From an uncultured Caulobacterales bacterium (lineage in GTDB: Bacteria > Pseudomonadota > Alphaproteobacteria > Caulobacterales > Caulobacteraceae), in the NCBI GenBank assembly GCA_903862425.1, contig CAIOYC010000023.1, forward strand, positions 1 through 41,134: a DNA stretch of 41,134 nt, read 5' to 3'. A program made the position numbers and the translations under genes. The notes beneath the pieces were generated by a model that ran no database searches, was not told where the DNA came from, and saw only the letters and a program-made list of their open reading frames with translations. Shown piece by piece: positions 27,388-35,988 of this stretch (positions within the stretch are counted from its first letter, which is position 1; every line of letters begins with the position of its first letter).

Positions 27388-28365
27388 ATGCTGGGCATGA
27401 TCGGCTTCGTGCTGGTGGCCTTCCTGGTGCTAGGCGGCCTCGGCTGGGCGTTCGCCGGCAGCGGTTCCGAGGGCGGGGCCAGCGCCAAGCGCCTGGCGGT
27501 CGCCTCGGGCGGGGCCAAGCTGGAAAAGACCAAGGTCAAATCCGCGGCGCTCGATCAGGCGGGCCGGCGCAAACAGATTCTGCAGAACCTGAAGATCAAC
27601 GAGCAGCAGGCCCGCAAAGCCAAGCAGACCCTCGATTCGCGCCTGCGTCAGGCAGGTCTCAGCATCACGGTGCGCACCTTCTGGATCATCTGCGGTGGGC
27701 TCGGCTTCACCCTGGCGCTCGTCGCCTTCGTGATGATGCACAATCCGCTGATCGCGCTCGGCGTCGGCTTCGCCTCCGGCCTCGGCCTCCCCCGCTGGGT
27801 GCTGGGCTTCCTGACCAAGGGCCGGATCAAGAAGTTCACTGAGGAATTCCCCAACGCCACGGATGTGATCGTACGCGGGATCAAGTCGGGCCTGCCGGTA
27901 ATGGACTGCCTGCGCGTGATCGGCCGGGAGAGCCCCGAACCCCTGGCCGCCGAATTCCGTCGCCTGGTTGAGAATCTCGGCGTCGGCATGTCGATCGATC
28001 AGGCGCTGGAGAAGATGTACGAGCGCATGCCCACCTCCGAGGTGCGCTTCTTCGCCATCGTGCTGTCGATCCAGCAGAAGACCGGCGGCAACCTGGCCGA
28101 GGCCCTGTCCAACCTCTCCGGCGTGCTGCGCGCGCGCAAGCTGATGCGCGAGAAGATCAAGGCTATGTCCGGCGAGGCGGTGGCCTCCGCCTGCATCATC
28201 GGCTCCCTGCCGCCAGGGATCATGGCGCTCGTCTACTTCACCACCCCGGCCTACATGATGCCCCTGTTCGAAGACCCGCGGGGCCACGCCATGCTGCTGT
28301 TCGGCGCGGTGTGGATGGCCACCGGCATCTTCGTCATGCGCCGCATGATCAACTTCAAGTTCTGA
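27388..28365 (+). CDS. tadB: Tad inner-membrane platform protein TadB/CpaG
   Basis: This encodes 325 residues with an N-terminal membrane helix (MLGMIGFVLVAFLVLGGLGW), a cytoplasmic stretch, a helix pair near 95-140 and a T2SSF domain (about 155-280: EFPNATDVIVRGIKSGLPVM, LRVIGRESPEPLAAEFRRL, SVALDQ-like MSIDQALEKMYERMPTSEV, TGGNLAEALSNLSGVLRAR). Two C-terminal helices follow. TadB and TadC form the GspF-like platform that couples the CpaF ATPase to pilin assembly. It starts 5 bp after cpaF and ends 10 bp before tadC. Confidence 0.94.
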   Translation: MLGMIGFVLVAFLVLGGLGWAFAGSGSEGGASAKRLAVASGGAKLEKTKVKSAALDQAGRRKQILQNLKINEQQARKAKQTLDSRLRQAGLSITVRTFWIICGGLGFTLALVAFVMMHNPLIALGVGFASGLGLPRWVLGFLTKGRIKKFTEEFPNATDVIVRGIKSGLPVMDCLRVIGRESPEPLAAEFRRLVENLGVGMSIDQALEKMYERMPTSEVRFFAIVLSIQQKTGGNLAEALSNLSGVLRARKLMREKIKAMSGEAVASACIIGSLPPGIMALVYFTTPAYMMPLFEDPRGHAMLLFGAVWMATGIFVMRRMINFKF

Positions 28366-28375
28366 GGCGGCGCGC

Positions 28376-29392
28376 ATGAGCCTCGTCGAAATCGCCACCA
28401 ACCCCGCCAACGTGGTCACGGCGGCCGTCGCCATCGCCTCCTTCGCCACCATCATGACCCTGGCGGCGCCCGCCCTGCGCGGCGACAAGCTCGACGCGCG
28501 GATGAAGTCGGTGGCCGAACGACGCGAGGAGCTACGTCGCCGCTCGCGCGCGGCCCTGAACAGCGGCAAGGGCGAACAGGCGACCTCGACCCTGCGCCGC
28601 ACCGACGAAGGCACGATCAAGAACATCGTCGACCGGCTGCAGCTGTCGCGCCTGCTGGAGGATTCAAGCGTGGTCGACAAGCTGGCCCAGGCCGGCTACC
28701 GCGGCCCGCGCCCGGTCACGACCTTCTACTTCTTCCGCCTGGTCACGCCCTTCCTGCTGGCCCTGATCGCAGTGATCTATTTCTACGGGCTGAACGGGCT
28801 GAACCTGCCGCCGGCCACGCGCCTGTGCGCCGTGGTCGCCCTGTTCGTCGGCGGCTACTATGCCCCGAACATGTACGTGAAGAACAAGGCCGACAAGCGC
28901 CGCGAATCGATCATGCACGCCTTCCCAGACGCGCTCGACCTGCTGCTGATCTGTGTCGAGGCCGGCATGTCGATCGAAGCGGCCATCCAGAAGGTGGCCG
29001 GCGAAGTGGGCGGCGCCTCCATCGAACTGGCCGAGGAACTGACCCTGCTCACGGCGGAGTTGAGCTATCTGCCCGAGCGCCGGATGGCCTATGAGGGCCT
29101 CGCCAAGCGCACCAACCATCCGGGCGTGAAGGCCGTGGTCACCGCCATGATCCAGGCCGAGCGCTACGGCACACCCCTCGGCTCTGCTCTGCGCGTCATG
29201 GCCAAGGAGAACCGCGAGATGCGGATCGCCGCAGCGGAAAAGAAGGCGGCGCAGCTTCCCGCCAAGCTCACCGTGCCAATGATCCTGTTCTTCCTGCCGG
29301 TGCTGTTCGTCGTTATTCTTGGCCCGTCGGTCATGCGCGGGAGCGACGCCTTCAACCACAGCGGGCACTACTACAAAGCGCCAAAAAGGTAG
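28376..29392 (+). CDS. tadC: Tad inner-membrane platform protein TadC/CpaH
   Basis: This encodes 338 residues. Membrane helices lie near the N-terminus (VVTAAVAIASFATIMTLA), at about 118-165 and at the C-terminus (LTVPMILFFLPVLFVVILGP). The T2SSF domain reads FPDALDLLLICVEAGMSIEA, GGASIELAEELTLLTAELSY, TNHPGVKAVVTAMIQAERYG and TPLGSALRVMAKENREMRI. It is the partner of TadB in the pilus platform. The Shine-Dalgarno is GAGG before 28376. It is the last recognisable gene of the Tad operon; a short inverted repeat follows at 29420-29434. Confidence 0.95.
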   Translation: MSLVEIATNPANVVTAAVAIASFATIMTLAAPALRGDKLDARMKSVAERREELRRRSRAALNSGKGEQATSTLRRTDEGTIKNIVDRLQLSRLLEDSSVVDKLAQAGYRGPRPVTTFYFFRLVTPFLLALIAVIYFYGLNGLNLPPATRLCAVVALFVGGYYAPNMYVKNKADKRRESIMHAFPDALDLLLICVEAGMSIEAAIQKVAGEVGGASIELAEELTLLTAELSYLPERRMAYEGLAKRTNHPGVKAVVTAMIQAERYGTPLGSALRVMAKENREMRIAAAEKKAAQLPAKLTVPMILFFLPVLFVVILGPSVMRGSDAFNHSGHYYKAPKR

Positions 29393-29419
29393 AGCTTAAC
29401 CGCAATTAATTAGACGCTG

Positions 29420-29434
29420 ACCGGACGTTCCGGT
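29420..29434. promoter_or_regulatory. Short inverted repeat between tadC and the MFS gene
   Basis: ACCGGA-CGT-TCCGGT is a 6-bp inverted repeat with a 3-base centre in an AT-rich gap. There is no U-tract. It could be a weak terminator of the pilus operon or an operator for the MFS gene 47 bp downstream. TTAA-N6-TTAA (29396-29409) lies just upstream. Confidence 0.35.
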
Positions 29435-29481
29435 TACATATGTTCCTGTGACGAGCCCTGAGTTCGCGCGGGGGGATCGGG

Positions 29482-30687
29482 ATGGCGCAGGATCATAGCG
29501 GCGTCGTGCACGAGGTGGACGGGCACGACCTGCCGCCCTTGCAGGCGGCGGCGGTCATCGCCTTCGGTATGATCTCTCTTCTCGTCATCGGTGTCGGTCC
29601 GGCGCTGCTCGGCGCCCTGGTGGACGAGCACCGCATCACCCCCGCCGGCCTTGGCGTCACCGCCATGCTGGAGCTGTTCGGCATGGGCATCTCCACCGGC
29701 CTGGCCGGCGTGTTCCTGAAGCCGGAGCGGCTGAAGGCCATCGGCGCGGGGGCCAGCCTGGTGCTCGCCGCCATCAATGTGGGCACCTATCACGCTCACG
29801 GGATGAGCGTGTTCCTGATCCGGGCGGCGGCCGGCGTTCCCGAAGGCCTGCTGCTGTGGATCACCGTCGGCATGATCGCCCGCAGCGTCACGCCCGAGCG
29901 TTGGGCGGCGGTGTTCTTCACCGCGCGCGTGGGGTCGGAGCTGACCCTAGCCCTGCTCTACGCCTTCCTGATCATTCCTCGTTCCGGAGCGGACGGCGGC
30001 TATGCCGTGATGGGGCTGGTCTGCCTGTTCGGCTTGCCCGCCGCCATCTTCGCCCCGGACCGGTACGGGCCGCTGATGCAGGCGCAAGGGGTGACCGGAG
30101 CCCTGCCCGTGCGCGGCCTGATCGCCCTCGCCGCGACGGTGATCTTCGTCTCCGCCAACGGGGCGGTGGCGGTGTATCTGCAACCCATCGCCCATCGGGC
30201 CGGATTGAGCTCGGACGTGGCGCGCACAGCGGTGTGGGCCTCGCTCGCCGCCCAGATCCTCGGCGGCGCCCTGTCCACGCTGCTGGCCGGGCGGGTACGC
30301 TACCTGCCGGTATTCGCCGCCACGGTGGCGAGCTTCCTTTTGGTCTGGCTGGTCTTCGGCCTGCACCCACCCGCCCTCGTCTTCATCGCCGCCAACTGTC
30401 TGTCCGGCATCGTCGCCCTGCTGGTCGGGCCTTTCCTGGTGCCGATGATCATCGACGCGGACCCCACCCGCCGCTCGGCCATGCAGAGCGCCGGCGCCCA
30501 GGTCTTCGGCGGAGCCATCGGTCCGCTGCTAGCGGCCCTGGTCGTAGGAAACCGCGACGTTCACGGCGTGCTGTGGCTGGGCGTGGTCCTCATGCTGATC
30601 GGGTTCGGCGTGATGGTCTGGCTCTATTTCACCAACGACCGGGCCATCGCCGACCGCGCCGCCCAGGCGATAGCAACGGAGTCTTAA
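29482..30687 (+). CDS. MFS transporter
   Basis: This encodes 401 residues with about 12 hydrophobic segments, the size and topology of a major facilitator superfamily permease. Examples are AAVIAFGMISLLVIGVGPAL, GLIALAATVIFVSANGAVAV and VLWLGVVLMLIGFGVMVWLY. A cytoplasmic-loop-like segment between the halves reads APDRYGPLMQAQG. The N-terminal tail (MAQDHSGVVHEVDGHDLPP) is hydrophilic with three His residues. The substrate cannot be read from the sequence. A G-rich Shine-Dalgarno (GGGGGGA) precedes 29482. The gene stands alone between tadC and the PilZ gene. Confidence 0.85.
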   Translation: MAQDHSGVVHEVDGHDLPPLQAAAVIAFGMISLLVIGVGPALLGALVDEHRITPAGLGVTAMLELFGMGISTGLAGVFLKPERLKAIGAGASLVLAAINVGTYHAHGMSVFLIRAAAGVPEGLLLWITVGMIARSVTPERWAAVFFTARVGSELTLALLYAFLIIPRSGADGGYAVMGLVCLFGLPAAIFAPDRYGPLMQAQGVTGALPVRGLIALAATVIFVSANGAVAVYLQPIAHRAGLSSDVARTAVWASLAAQILGGALSTLLAGRVRYLPVFAATVASFLLVWLVFGLHPPALVFIAANCLSGIVALLVGPFLVPMIIDADPTRRSAMQSAGAQVFGGAIGPLLAALVVGNRDVHGVLWLGVVLMLIGFGVMVWLYFTNDRAIADRAAQAIATES

Positions 30688-30706
30688 GCTCAGCGGCTTA
30701 GCCTCT

Positions 30707-30730
30707 GGGGCGCTTCTTCAGAGTCGCCCC
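30707..30730 (+). promoter_or_regulatory. Hairpin directly against the PilZ gene start codon
   Basis: GGGGCG (30707-30712) pairs with CGCCCC (30725-30730), which ends immediately before the ATG at 30731. An alternative stem, CTCTG (30703-30707) with CAGAG (30719-30723), would exclude it. No Shine-Dalgarno is visible for this gene, so the leader structure may control translation. Confidence 0.35.
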
Positions 30731-31078
30731 ATGTCGGAACCCGCACCAGCCAAGGACGATCGCACCAGCCCGCGTCAGCGCGCCTATATCGGCGGCAAGC
30801 TGGTCTATGGCGACTATTTCTCGCTGGACTGCGTGGTGCGCGACATCACCACCGGTGGGGCCAAGATCCAGCTGCCCGAGGGCCAGGCCGTGCCCGACAA
30901 GGTGTTCCTCGTCGACCTGAAGACCGCCATCGCCTATGACGCCCACGTGGCGTGGCGGCGCTATCCGCTGATCGGCCTCGCCTTCGAGCACCAGCACGGC
31001 CTGCATGAAGCGGACACGCCGCATCTGCGCATTCTGAAACAGCTTTGGATGGCGTCCCGCGAGCGCGGCGGGAACTAG
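30731..31078 (+). CDS. PilZ-domain protein (possible c-di-GMP receptor)
   Basis: This encodes 115 residues, a stand-alone PilZ domain. The c-di-GMP-binding features are present in slightly altered form: an RxxxR motif near the N-terminus (RTSPRQR) and DITTGG in place of the usual (D/N)xSxxG, with Thr for Ser. The beta-barrel continues through AYDAHVAWRRYPLIGLAFEH, and a C-terminal helix reads LRILKQLWMASRER. There is no signal or membrane segment. Its position 1.3 kb after the Tad operon makes a link between c-di-GMP and pilus or surface behaviour attractive but unproven. It is convergent with the efflux operon, with 3 bp between stops. Confidence 0.87.
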   Translation: MSEPAPAKDDRTSPRQRAYIGGKLVYGDYFSLDCVVRDITTGGAKIQLPEGQAVPDKVFLVDLKTAIAYDAHVAWRRYPLIGLAFEHQHGLHEADTPHLRILKQLWMASRERGGN

Positions 31079-31081
31079 CCG

Positions 31082-32584
31082 TTACTTCTTCGGCAGGTCC
31101 GCCGCGGTCCAGCCGCCGCCTAGGGCTTCGATCAGGGCTACGCTGGCGTTCTGTCGCGACTTGGTGATGTTGAGCACGTCCTGCGCACTCTGCAAGGCCG
31201 TGGCCTGGGCCGCCGCCACGGTGGTATAATCCACCTGCCCCGCGCGATAGCGGTTCAGGGCCAGCTGCTCAGCCTGACGCGCCGAGGCCAGGGTCTGGTC
31301 GCGGATTTTGGATTCCGTCTCCAGCACCCGCAGCGCCACAAGCTGATCCTCGACCCCCTGGAAGGCGGTGAGCACCGTCTGGCGATAGGCCGCCACCTGC
31401 TGGGCGTAGGCCGCCTTGGCCTGGCGCACGCGGGCCTGGCGGGCGCCGAAGTCGAGCACGGTCTCCGCCAGATTCGCGCCATAGGACCAGACGTCGTTGG
31501 CGCTGTTGAACAGCGTGGACAGGTTCGACGCGCTGAAGCCGTAGGAACCGCTAAGGGTGATGGACGGGAAGTAAGCCGCCACCTGCACGCCGATGGCCGC
31601 ATTGGCCGAGGCTACGCGTCGCTCCGCGGCGGCGATGTCCGGACGACGCTGCAGCACTTCGGACGGCAGCTCCAGCGGCGGTGTCGGGATGGCGGGGGCA
31701 TAGGCCATGGTGGTCGGGGCGATGGTCAGCTCCGACGGCGCAAGGCCCGCCAGCACTGCGATGGCATGCTCGGTCTGGGCGCGCTGCACCCCCACATCCA
31801 CCGCCGCCGCCTGGGTGGAGAGCAGCTGGGTCTGAGCCGTGATCAGGTCGGCCCGGGCGATGGTGCCCGCCTTGTACTGGTTCTGCGAAACCGCCAGCGA
31901 CTTCTTGTAGGCGGCGATCGTCTCGTCATAGAGCCGCTTCTGCTCGTCGAGGATGCGCAGATTGAAATAGTCGGTGGCGAGCTCGGTCTGGGCTGACAGG
32001 GTGGCGTTGGCGAGGTCCGCCGCGCTGGCCTGGGCGGCGGCCTTGTCGCTCTCCACCTGACGACGGATGCGGCCCCACACGTCCGGAGCCCAGCTGGCGC
32101 CCACCGAGGCGGCGTAGCGGCTCGACGCTGTCGCGCCTGACCCGCCGGAGATCACATTGCCGCTGGAGTCCACGAAGGTGGAGCCGGAACCGCCGCCCCC
32201 GCCGCTGCCCGAGCGCGTGCCCGAACCGGACAGGCTGAGGCTCGGGAACAGGCTGGCGCGATCCGCCGAGGTCAGGGCGCGAGCCTGGTCATAGGCGGCC
32301 ACGGCCTGGGCCACGGTCTGGTTGGAGATGACGACCTTCTTCTCCAGCCCATCCAGCACCGGGTCGTTGAAGGCCGACCACCAGGCGCCGCGGTCGATGG
32401 TGTCCATCGGCCGGCTGGGAACCCAGCCGTTCCTGGCGCTGGGCGCTTCCTTGAAGGCGGGCGGCGTGACCACGTCCGGGCGATGATAGTTCGGCCCCAC
32501 GGCGCAGCCTGACAGGAGCAGGGCGCCGATCAGGCTCGAAGCCACAGGGCGCCAGGCGCGGGGGAAGGAGCGAAGCACGGTCAT
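31082..32584 (-). CDS. RND efflux outer-membrane lipoprotein channel, NodT/OprM family
   Basis: This encodes 500 residues. The lipoprotein signal ends in LLLSGC (about residues 22-27), followed by the family hallmark VGPNYHRPDVVTP. Two OEP repeats form the TolC-like barrel and coiled coils: WWSAFNDPVLDGLEKKV, then LATDYFNLRILDEQKRLYDE, the central LELPSEVLQRRPDIAAAERR and NAAIGVQVAAYFPSITLSGS, then ALNRYRAGQVDYTTV. A Gly/Ser-rich insert near residues 120-155 lies where an extracellular loop is expected. It is the last gene of the efflux operon; its ATG overlaps the permease stop by 4 bp. Confidence 0.95.
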   Translation of the reverse strand: MTVLRSFPRAWRPVASSLIGALLLSGCAVGPNYHRPDVVTPPAFKEAPSARNGWVPSRPMDTIDRGAWWSAFNDPVLDGLEKKVVISNQTVAQAVAAYDQARALTSADRASLFPSLSLSGSGTRSGSGGGGGSGSTFVDSSGNVISGGSGATASSRYAASVGASWAPDVWGRIRRQVESDKAAAQASAADLANATLSAQTELATDYFNLRILDEQKRLYDETIAAYKKSLAVSQNQYKAGTIARADLITAQTQLLSTQAAAVDVGVQRAQTEHAIAVLAGLAPSELTIAPTTMAYAPAIPTPPLELPSEVLQRRPDIAAAERRVASANAAIGVQVAAYFPSITLSGSYGFSASNLSTLFNSANDVWSYGANLAETVLDFGARQARVRQAKAAYAQQVAAYRQTVLTAFQGVEDQLVALRVLETESKIRDQTLASARQAEQLALNRYRAGQVDYTTVAAAQATALQSAQDVLNITKSRQNASVALIEALGGGWTAADLPKK

Positions 32585-35500
32585 GGGGTTTGGCCTTGCG
32601 GGCGCGCGGGCGCGGCCGGGGGTGATCGGCGGCCCCGCAGACGGTCGCCCATGGTGGTGCGGCGGCGCGGCTTACGGAGCTTATCCATGTAGAGATAGAC
32701 CACCGGCGTGGTCAAAAGGGTCAGAACCTGGCTGGCCACCAGCCCGCCGATGATAGCGATGCCGAGGGGGCGGCGCAGCTCTCCGCCCTCGCCGAAGCCA
32801 AGGGCCAGCGGCAGGGCGCCGAGGATGGCGGCGCAGGTGGTCATCAGGATGGGGCGAAAGCGCAGCATAGAGGCCTTGTGGATGGCGTCCTTGCTATTGA
32901 GCCCCTCCTCGCGCTCCGCCACCAGGGCGAAGTCGATGATCATGATGGCGTTCTTTTTGACGATGCCGATCAGCAGCACCACTCCGATCAGAGCGATCAG
33001 GTCGAACTGGACCCGGAACAGCATCAGCGCGCCCACCGCGCCCACGCCTGCCGCCGGCAGGGTGGAGAGCACGGTGATGGGGTGGACATAGCTCTCATAG
33101 AGCACGCCGAGGATGATGTAGACCGCCGCCAGGGCCGCCAGGATCAGCACCGGCTGGCTCGATTGCGACTGCTGGAACTGCTGCGCCGAACCGCGGAACG
33201 AGCCATGCACCGAAGCCGGCATGTGGATCGCCTCGATGGCGTTCTGGATCGCGGTCTGGGCGTCGGACAGGTGTTTGTCCGCCGGCAGGTTGAACGAGAT
33301 TGTGGCGGATACGGATAGGTTCTGGTGGTTCACCGAGACGGGGGTGGAGTTCGGATAATAGGTCGAGAAGGCCGGCATCGGCGTCATGCGCGAGGCGGCG
33401 GTGGAGATGGCCGTGCCCGACTGGGTAGCGCCCGAGCCGCTGCCGCCGGTGGAGGTGCGCTGCACCCCGGCCCCGGTCAGGGCGGTGGGCGAGGCGGAGG
33501 TGGTGTTGGTGCGGCTGGCCACCACGAACGGCAGGGTGTGGGTCAACGCCTCCACCGTCTTTGGATCCGTGCCGGTCAGCGCGCCCTTGCCGGTGGTGCG
33601 CTGCCCCGAACCGGCGGTGAGCAGCGCATTGGCCGTGCCGGTGGGCGTGACGTAGAGATCGCGGAGGGCTTCGGGCGTCTGGGCGAATTCGGGCGCCAAC
33701 TGCATCACCACCCGGTACTGGTTCAGCGGGTTGTAGATCGTCGAGACCACGCGCTGGCTGAAGGCGTCGTTGAGGTTGTCGTCGATCTGCTGCGAGGTGA
33801 AGCCGAGGCGCGAGGCTGTGTTTCGGTCCACGTTCACGAAGGTTTCGAGCCCGTGGTCCTGCTGGTCGGAGTTCACGTCCGCCAGGGTCGGATCGGTCTT
33901 CAGCTTGTTGGTGAGCTTCTCGGCCCATTCCTTGAGCTGGGCGAGATCGTCGCTTTCCAGGGTGTATTGATACTGGGCGTTGGCCTGGCGCGCGCCGCCC
34001 CCGCCGATGTCCTGCCGGGTCTGCAGGAAGGTCTGTGCCCCGGCGATCTTGAACAGCTTGGGGCGAAGCCGCGCGATAACGTCGTCGGAGGTCTCGCCGG
34101 GGCGATCCGCCTTGGGCTTCAGCTGCACCTGCACGCCGGCCCCGTTGGAGCCGGAGAAGCCGGTCACCGTCTCCACCGACTTCTCGGTCATGATCGTCTT
34201 GACGATCTCGCGGAACTTGGCACCGGTGAGCGTAAAGGAAGAGGCCTGGTCCACCTGCACCCCGCCCTGCAGCTGACCTGTGTCCTGCTGCGGGAAGAAA
34301 CCCTTGGGCACCACCACATACATGTAGACGGTGGCGCAGATGGTCAGGAACAGGGCCACCAGCACGATCCGGCCATGGTTCAGCGCCCAGCTCAGCGAGT
34401 CCTCGTAGGTCTCGTGGAAGAAGACAAAGGTGCGCTCGATCGAGTCCGAGACGCGTTGCATGATGCGGCCCACCCGCGTGGTCGGTGGCTTACGCTTGGC
34501 GGGATCGTCGATCAGACGCGCCGCCAGCATGGGCGTGGTGGTCAGCGAGACCACGAGGCTGATCATCACCGCCGCCGCCAGGGTGACAGAGAATTCGCGG
34601 AACAATCGCCCGGGTATTCCCCCCATGAACAGGATCGGGATGAAGACGGCGATCAGCGAGATCGAGATGGAGATCACGGTGAAGCCCACCTCGCCGGCGC
34701 CCACCAGGGCGGCCTTGAAGCGCGGCATGCCGGCCTCGACGTGGCGGGTGATGTTCTCGAGCACGACAATGGCGTCATCGACCACGAAGCCGGTGGCCAC
34801 GGTCAGCGACATCAGGCTGATATTGTCGAGGCTGAACTTGCAGACATACATCACCGCCAGCGTGCCGAGCAGCGAAGTGACCACGGCGATGGCCGGGATC
34901 AGGGTCGCTCGTCCGTTGCGCAGGAAGACCAGAACCACCGCCACCACCAGCACGGTAGAGAGCAGCAGCGTCCGCTCCACCTCGAACAGGGAGGCGCGGA
35001 TCGAGGTCGTGCGGTCGGCGGTGATGGTCAGGTCGATCACGCCGGTCTGCTGCAGTTGCGCCTGCAGCTCCGGCAACAGCGCCTTGATGCTGTCCACCAC
35101 GGCGACCACGTTGGCCGAGGCCTCCTTGGTGATGTTGACGTTGATGGAGTCCTTGCCGTTGTAGAGGCCGATGTTGCGGGTGTTCTCCGCGCCGTCGTAG
35201 ACGTGGGCGACGTCCGACAACCGCACGGCCGCGCCGTTGCGATAAGCGATGATCAGTCCCTTGTAGTCCGCCGCCTTGGTGCCGAGGTCGTTGGTATAGA
35301 TCTGCTGGTGGCGGCCGGCGATATCGAGGGCGCCCTTGGGCTGGGGTACCGGGTTGAAGGCGCCGATGGCGGCGCGCACGTCCTCCAGCCCGATGCCGTA
35401 TTGCGACAGCACGCGCGGGTTCAGGTCCACGCGCACGGCGGGCGAGGCCCCCCCCTGCACGTCCACCGAGCCGACGCCGGACACCTGGCTGAGCTTCTGC

Positions 35501-35988
35501 TGCAGGATGGTGGCCGCCGCGTCGTAGATCTGCGGCTTGGACAGGGTCGGCGAGGTCAGGGCGAAGCTGATCACCGGCGCATCGGCCGGATTGATCTTAC
35601 GATACTGCGGCGGGCTGCGCAGGGTCGCCGGCAGGTCGGCGCGCGCGGCGTTGATCGCGGCCTGCACATCCCGCGCTGCGCCGTCGATGTCGCGGTCGAG
35701 GTCGAACTGCATGATGATCCGCGACTGCCCCGTCTGGGACTGCGAGGTCATGTCGGTGACCGAGGCGATGTTGCCGAGGCGTCGCTCCAGCGGGGTCGCC
35801 ACCGTGGTGGCCATGACCTCGGGGCTGCCGCCGGGCAGGTTGGCGCTGACGAAGATCGCCGGGATGTCGAGGGCCGGCAGCGACGCCACCGGCAGCACGA
35901 AATAGGCGGCGACTCCGACCAGCGCGATGGCGAAGGTCAGGAGGATGGTCGCCACCGGCCGCCGGATGAAGACGGCGGAGGGGTTCAC
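32581..35988 (-). CDS. RND efflux permease (MdtC/MdtB-like), with a periplasmic insertion
   Basis: This encodes 1135 residues, an inner-membrane proton-driven HAE1 efflux pump with 12 TM helices. It starts [22 protein letters not shown]4 has the proton-relay Asp pair ([17 protein letters not shown]). [40 protein letters not shown] and [20 protein letters not shown] are family hallmarks. It is about 90 residues longer than usual: residues about 780-880 hold a Thr/Ser/Gly-rich insertion where other pumps, including the next gene's product, have a short loop before SVNHQ. The start is GTG at 35986-35988 overlapping the upstream stop by 4 bp. Two different permeases in one operon suggest an MdtBC-like heterotrimer. 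Confidence 0.95.
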   Translation of the reverse strand: MNPSAVFIRRPVATILLTFAIALVGVAAYFVLPVASLPALDIPAIFVSANLPGGSPEVMATTVATPLERRLGNIASVTDMTSQSQTGQSRIIMQFDLDRDIDGAARDVQAAINAARADLPATLRSPPQYRKINPADAPVISFALTSPTLSKPQIYDAAATILQQKLSQVSGVGSVDVQGGASPAVRVDLNPRVLSQYGIGLEDVRAAIGAFNPVPQPKGALDIAGRHQQIYTNDLGTKAADYKGLIIAYRNGAAVRLSDVAHVYDGAENTRNIGLYNGKDSINVNITKEASANVVAVVDSIKALLPELQAQLQQTGVIDLTITADRTTSIRASLFEVERTLLLSTVLVVAVVLVFLRNGRATLIPAIAVVTSLLGTLAVMYVCKFSLDNISLMSLTVATGFVVDDAIVVLENITRHVEAGMPRFKAALVGAGEVGFTVISISISLIAVFIPILFMGGIPGRLFREFSVTLAAAVMISLVVSLTTTPMLAARLIDDPAKRKPPTTRVGRIMQRVSDSIERTFVFFHETYEDSLSWALNHGRIVLVALFLTICATVYMYVVVPKGFFPQQDTGQLQGGVQVDQASSFTLTGAKFREIVKTIMTEKSVETVTGFSGSNGAGVQVQLKPKADRPGETSDDVIARLRPKLFKIAGAQTFLQTRQDIGGGGARQANAQYQYTLESDDLAQLKEWAEKLTNKLKTDPTLADVNSDQQDHGLETFVNVDRNTASRLGFTSQQIDDNLNDAFSQRVVSTIYNPLNQYRVVMQLAPEFAQTPEALRDLYVTPTGTANALLTAGSGQRTTGKGALTGTDPKTVEALTHTLPFVVASRTNTTSASPTALTGAGVQRTSTGGSGSGATQSGTAISTAASRMTPMPAFSTYYPNSTPVSVNHQNLSVSATISFNLPADKHLSDAQTAIQNAIEAIHMPASVHGSFRGSAQQFQQSQSSQPVLILAALAAVYIILGVLYESYVHPITVLSTLPAAGVGAVGALMLFRVQFDLIALIGVVLLIGIVKKNAIMIIDFALVAEREEGLNSKDAIHKASMLRFRPILMTTCAAILGALPLALGFGEGGELRRPLGIAIIGGLVASQVLTLLTTPVVYLYMDKLRKPRRRTTMGDRLRGRRSPPAAPARPQGQTP

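Noticed and set aside
29396..29409. TTAA-N6-TTAA as a CtrA box
   Set aside because: The CtrA consensus needs a 7-bp spacer. A near miss in an AT-rich gap is not enough.
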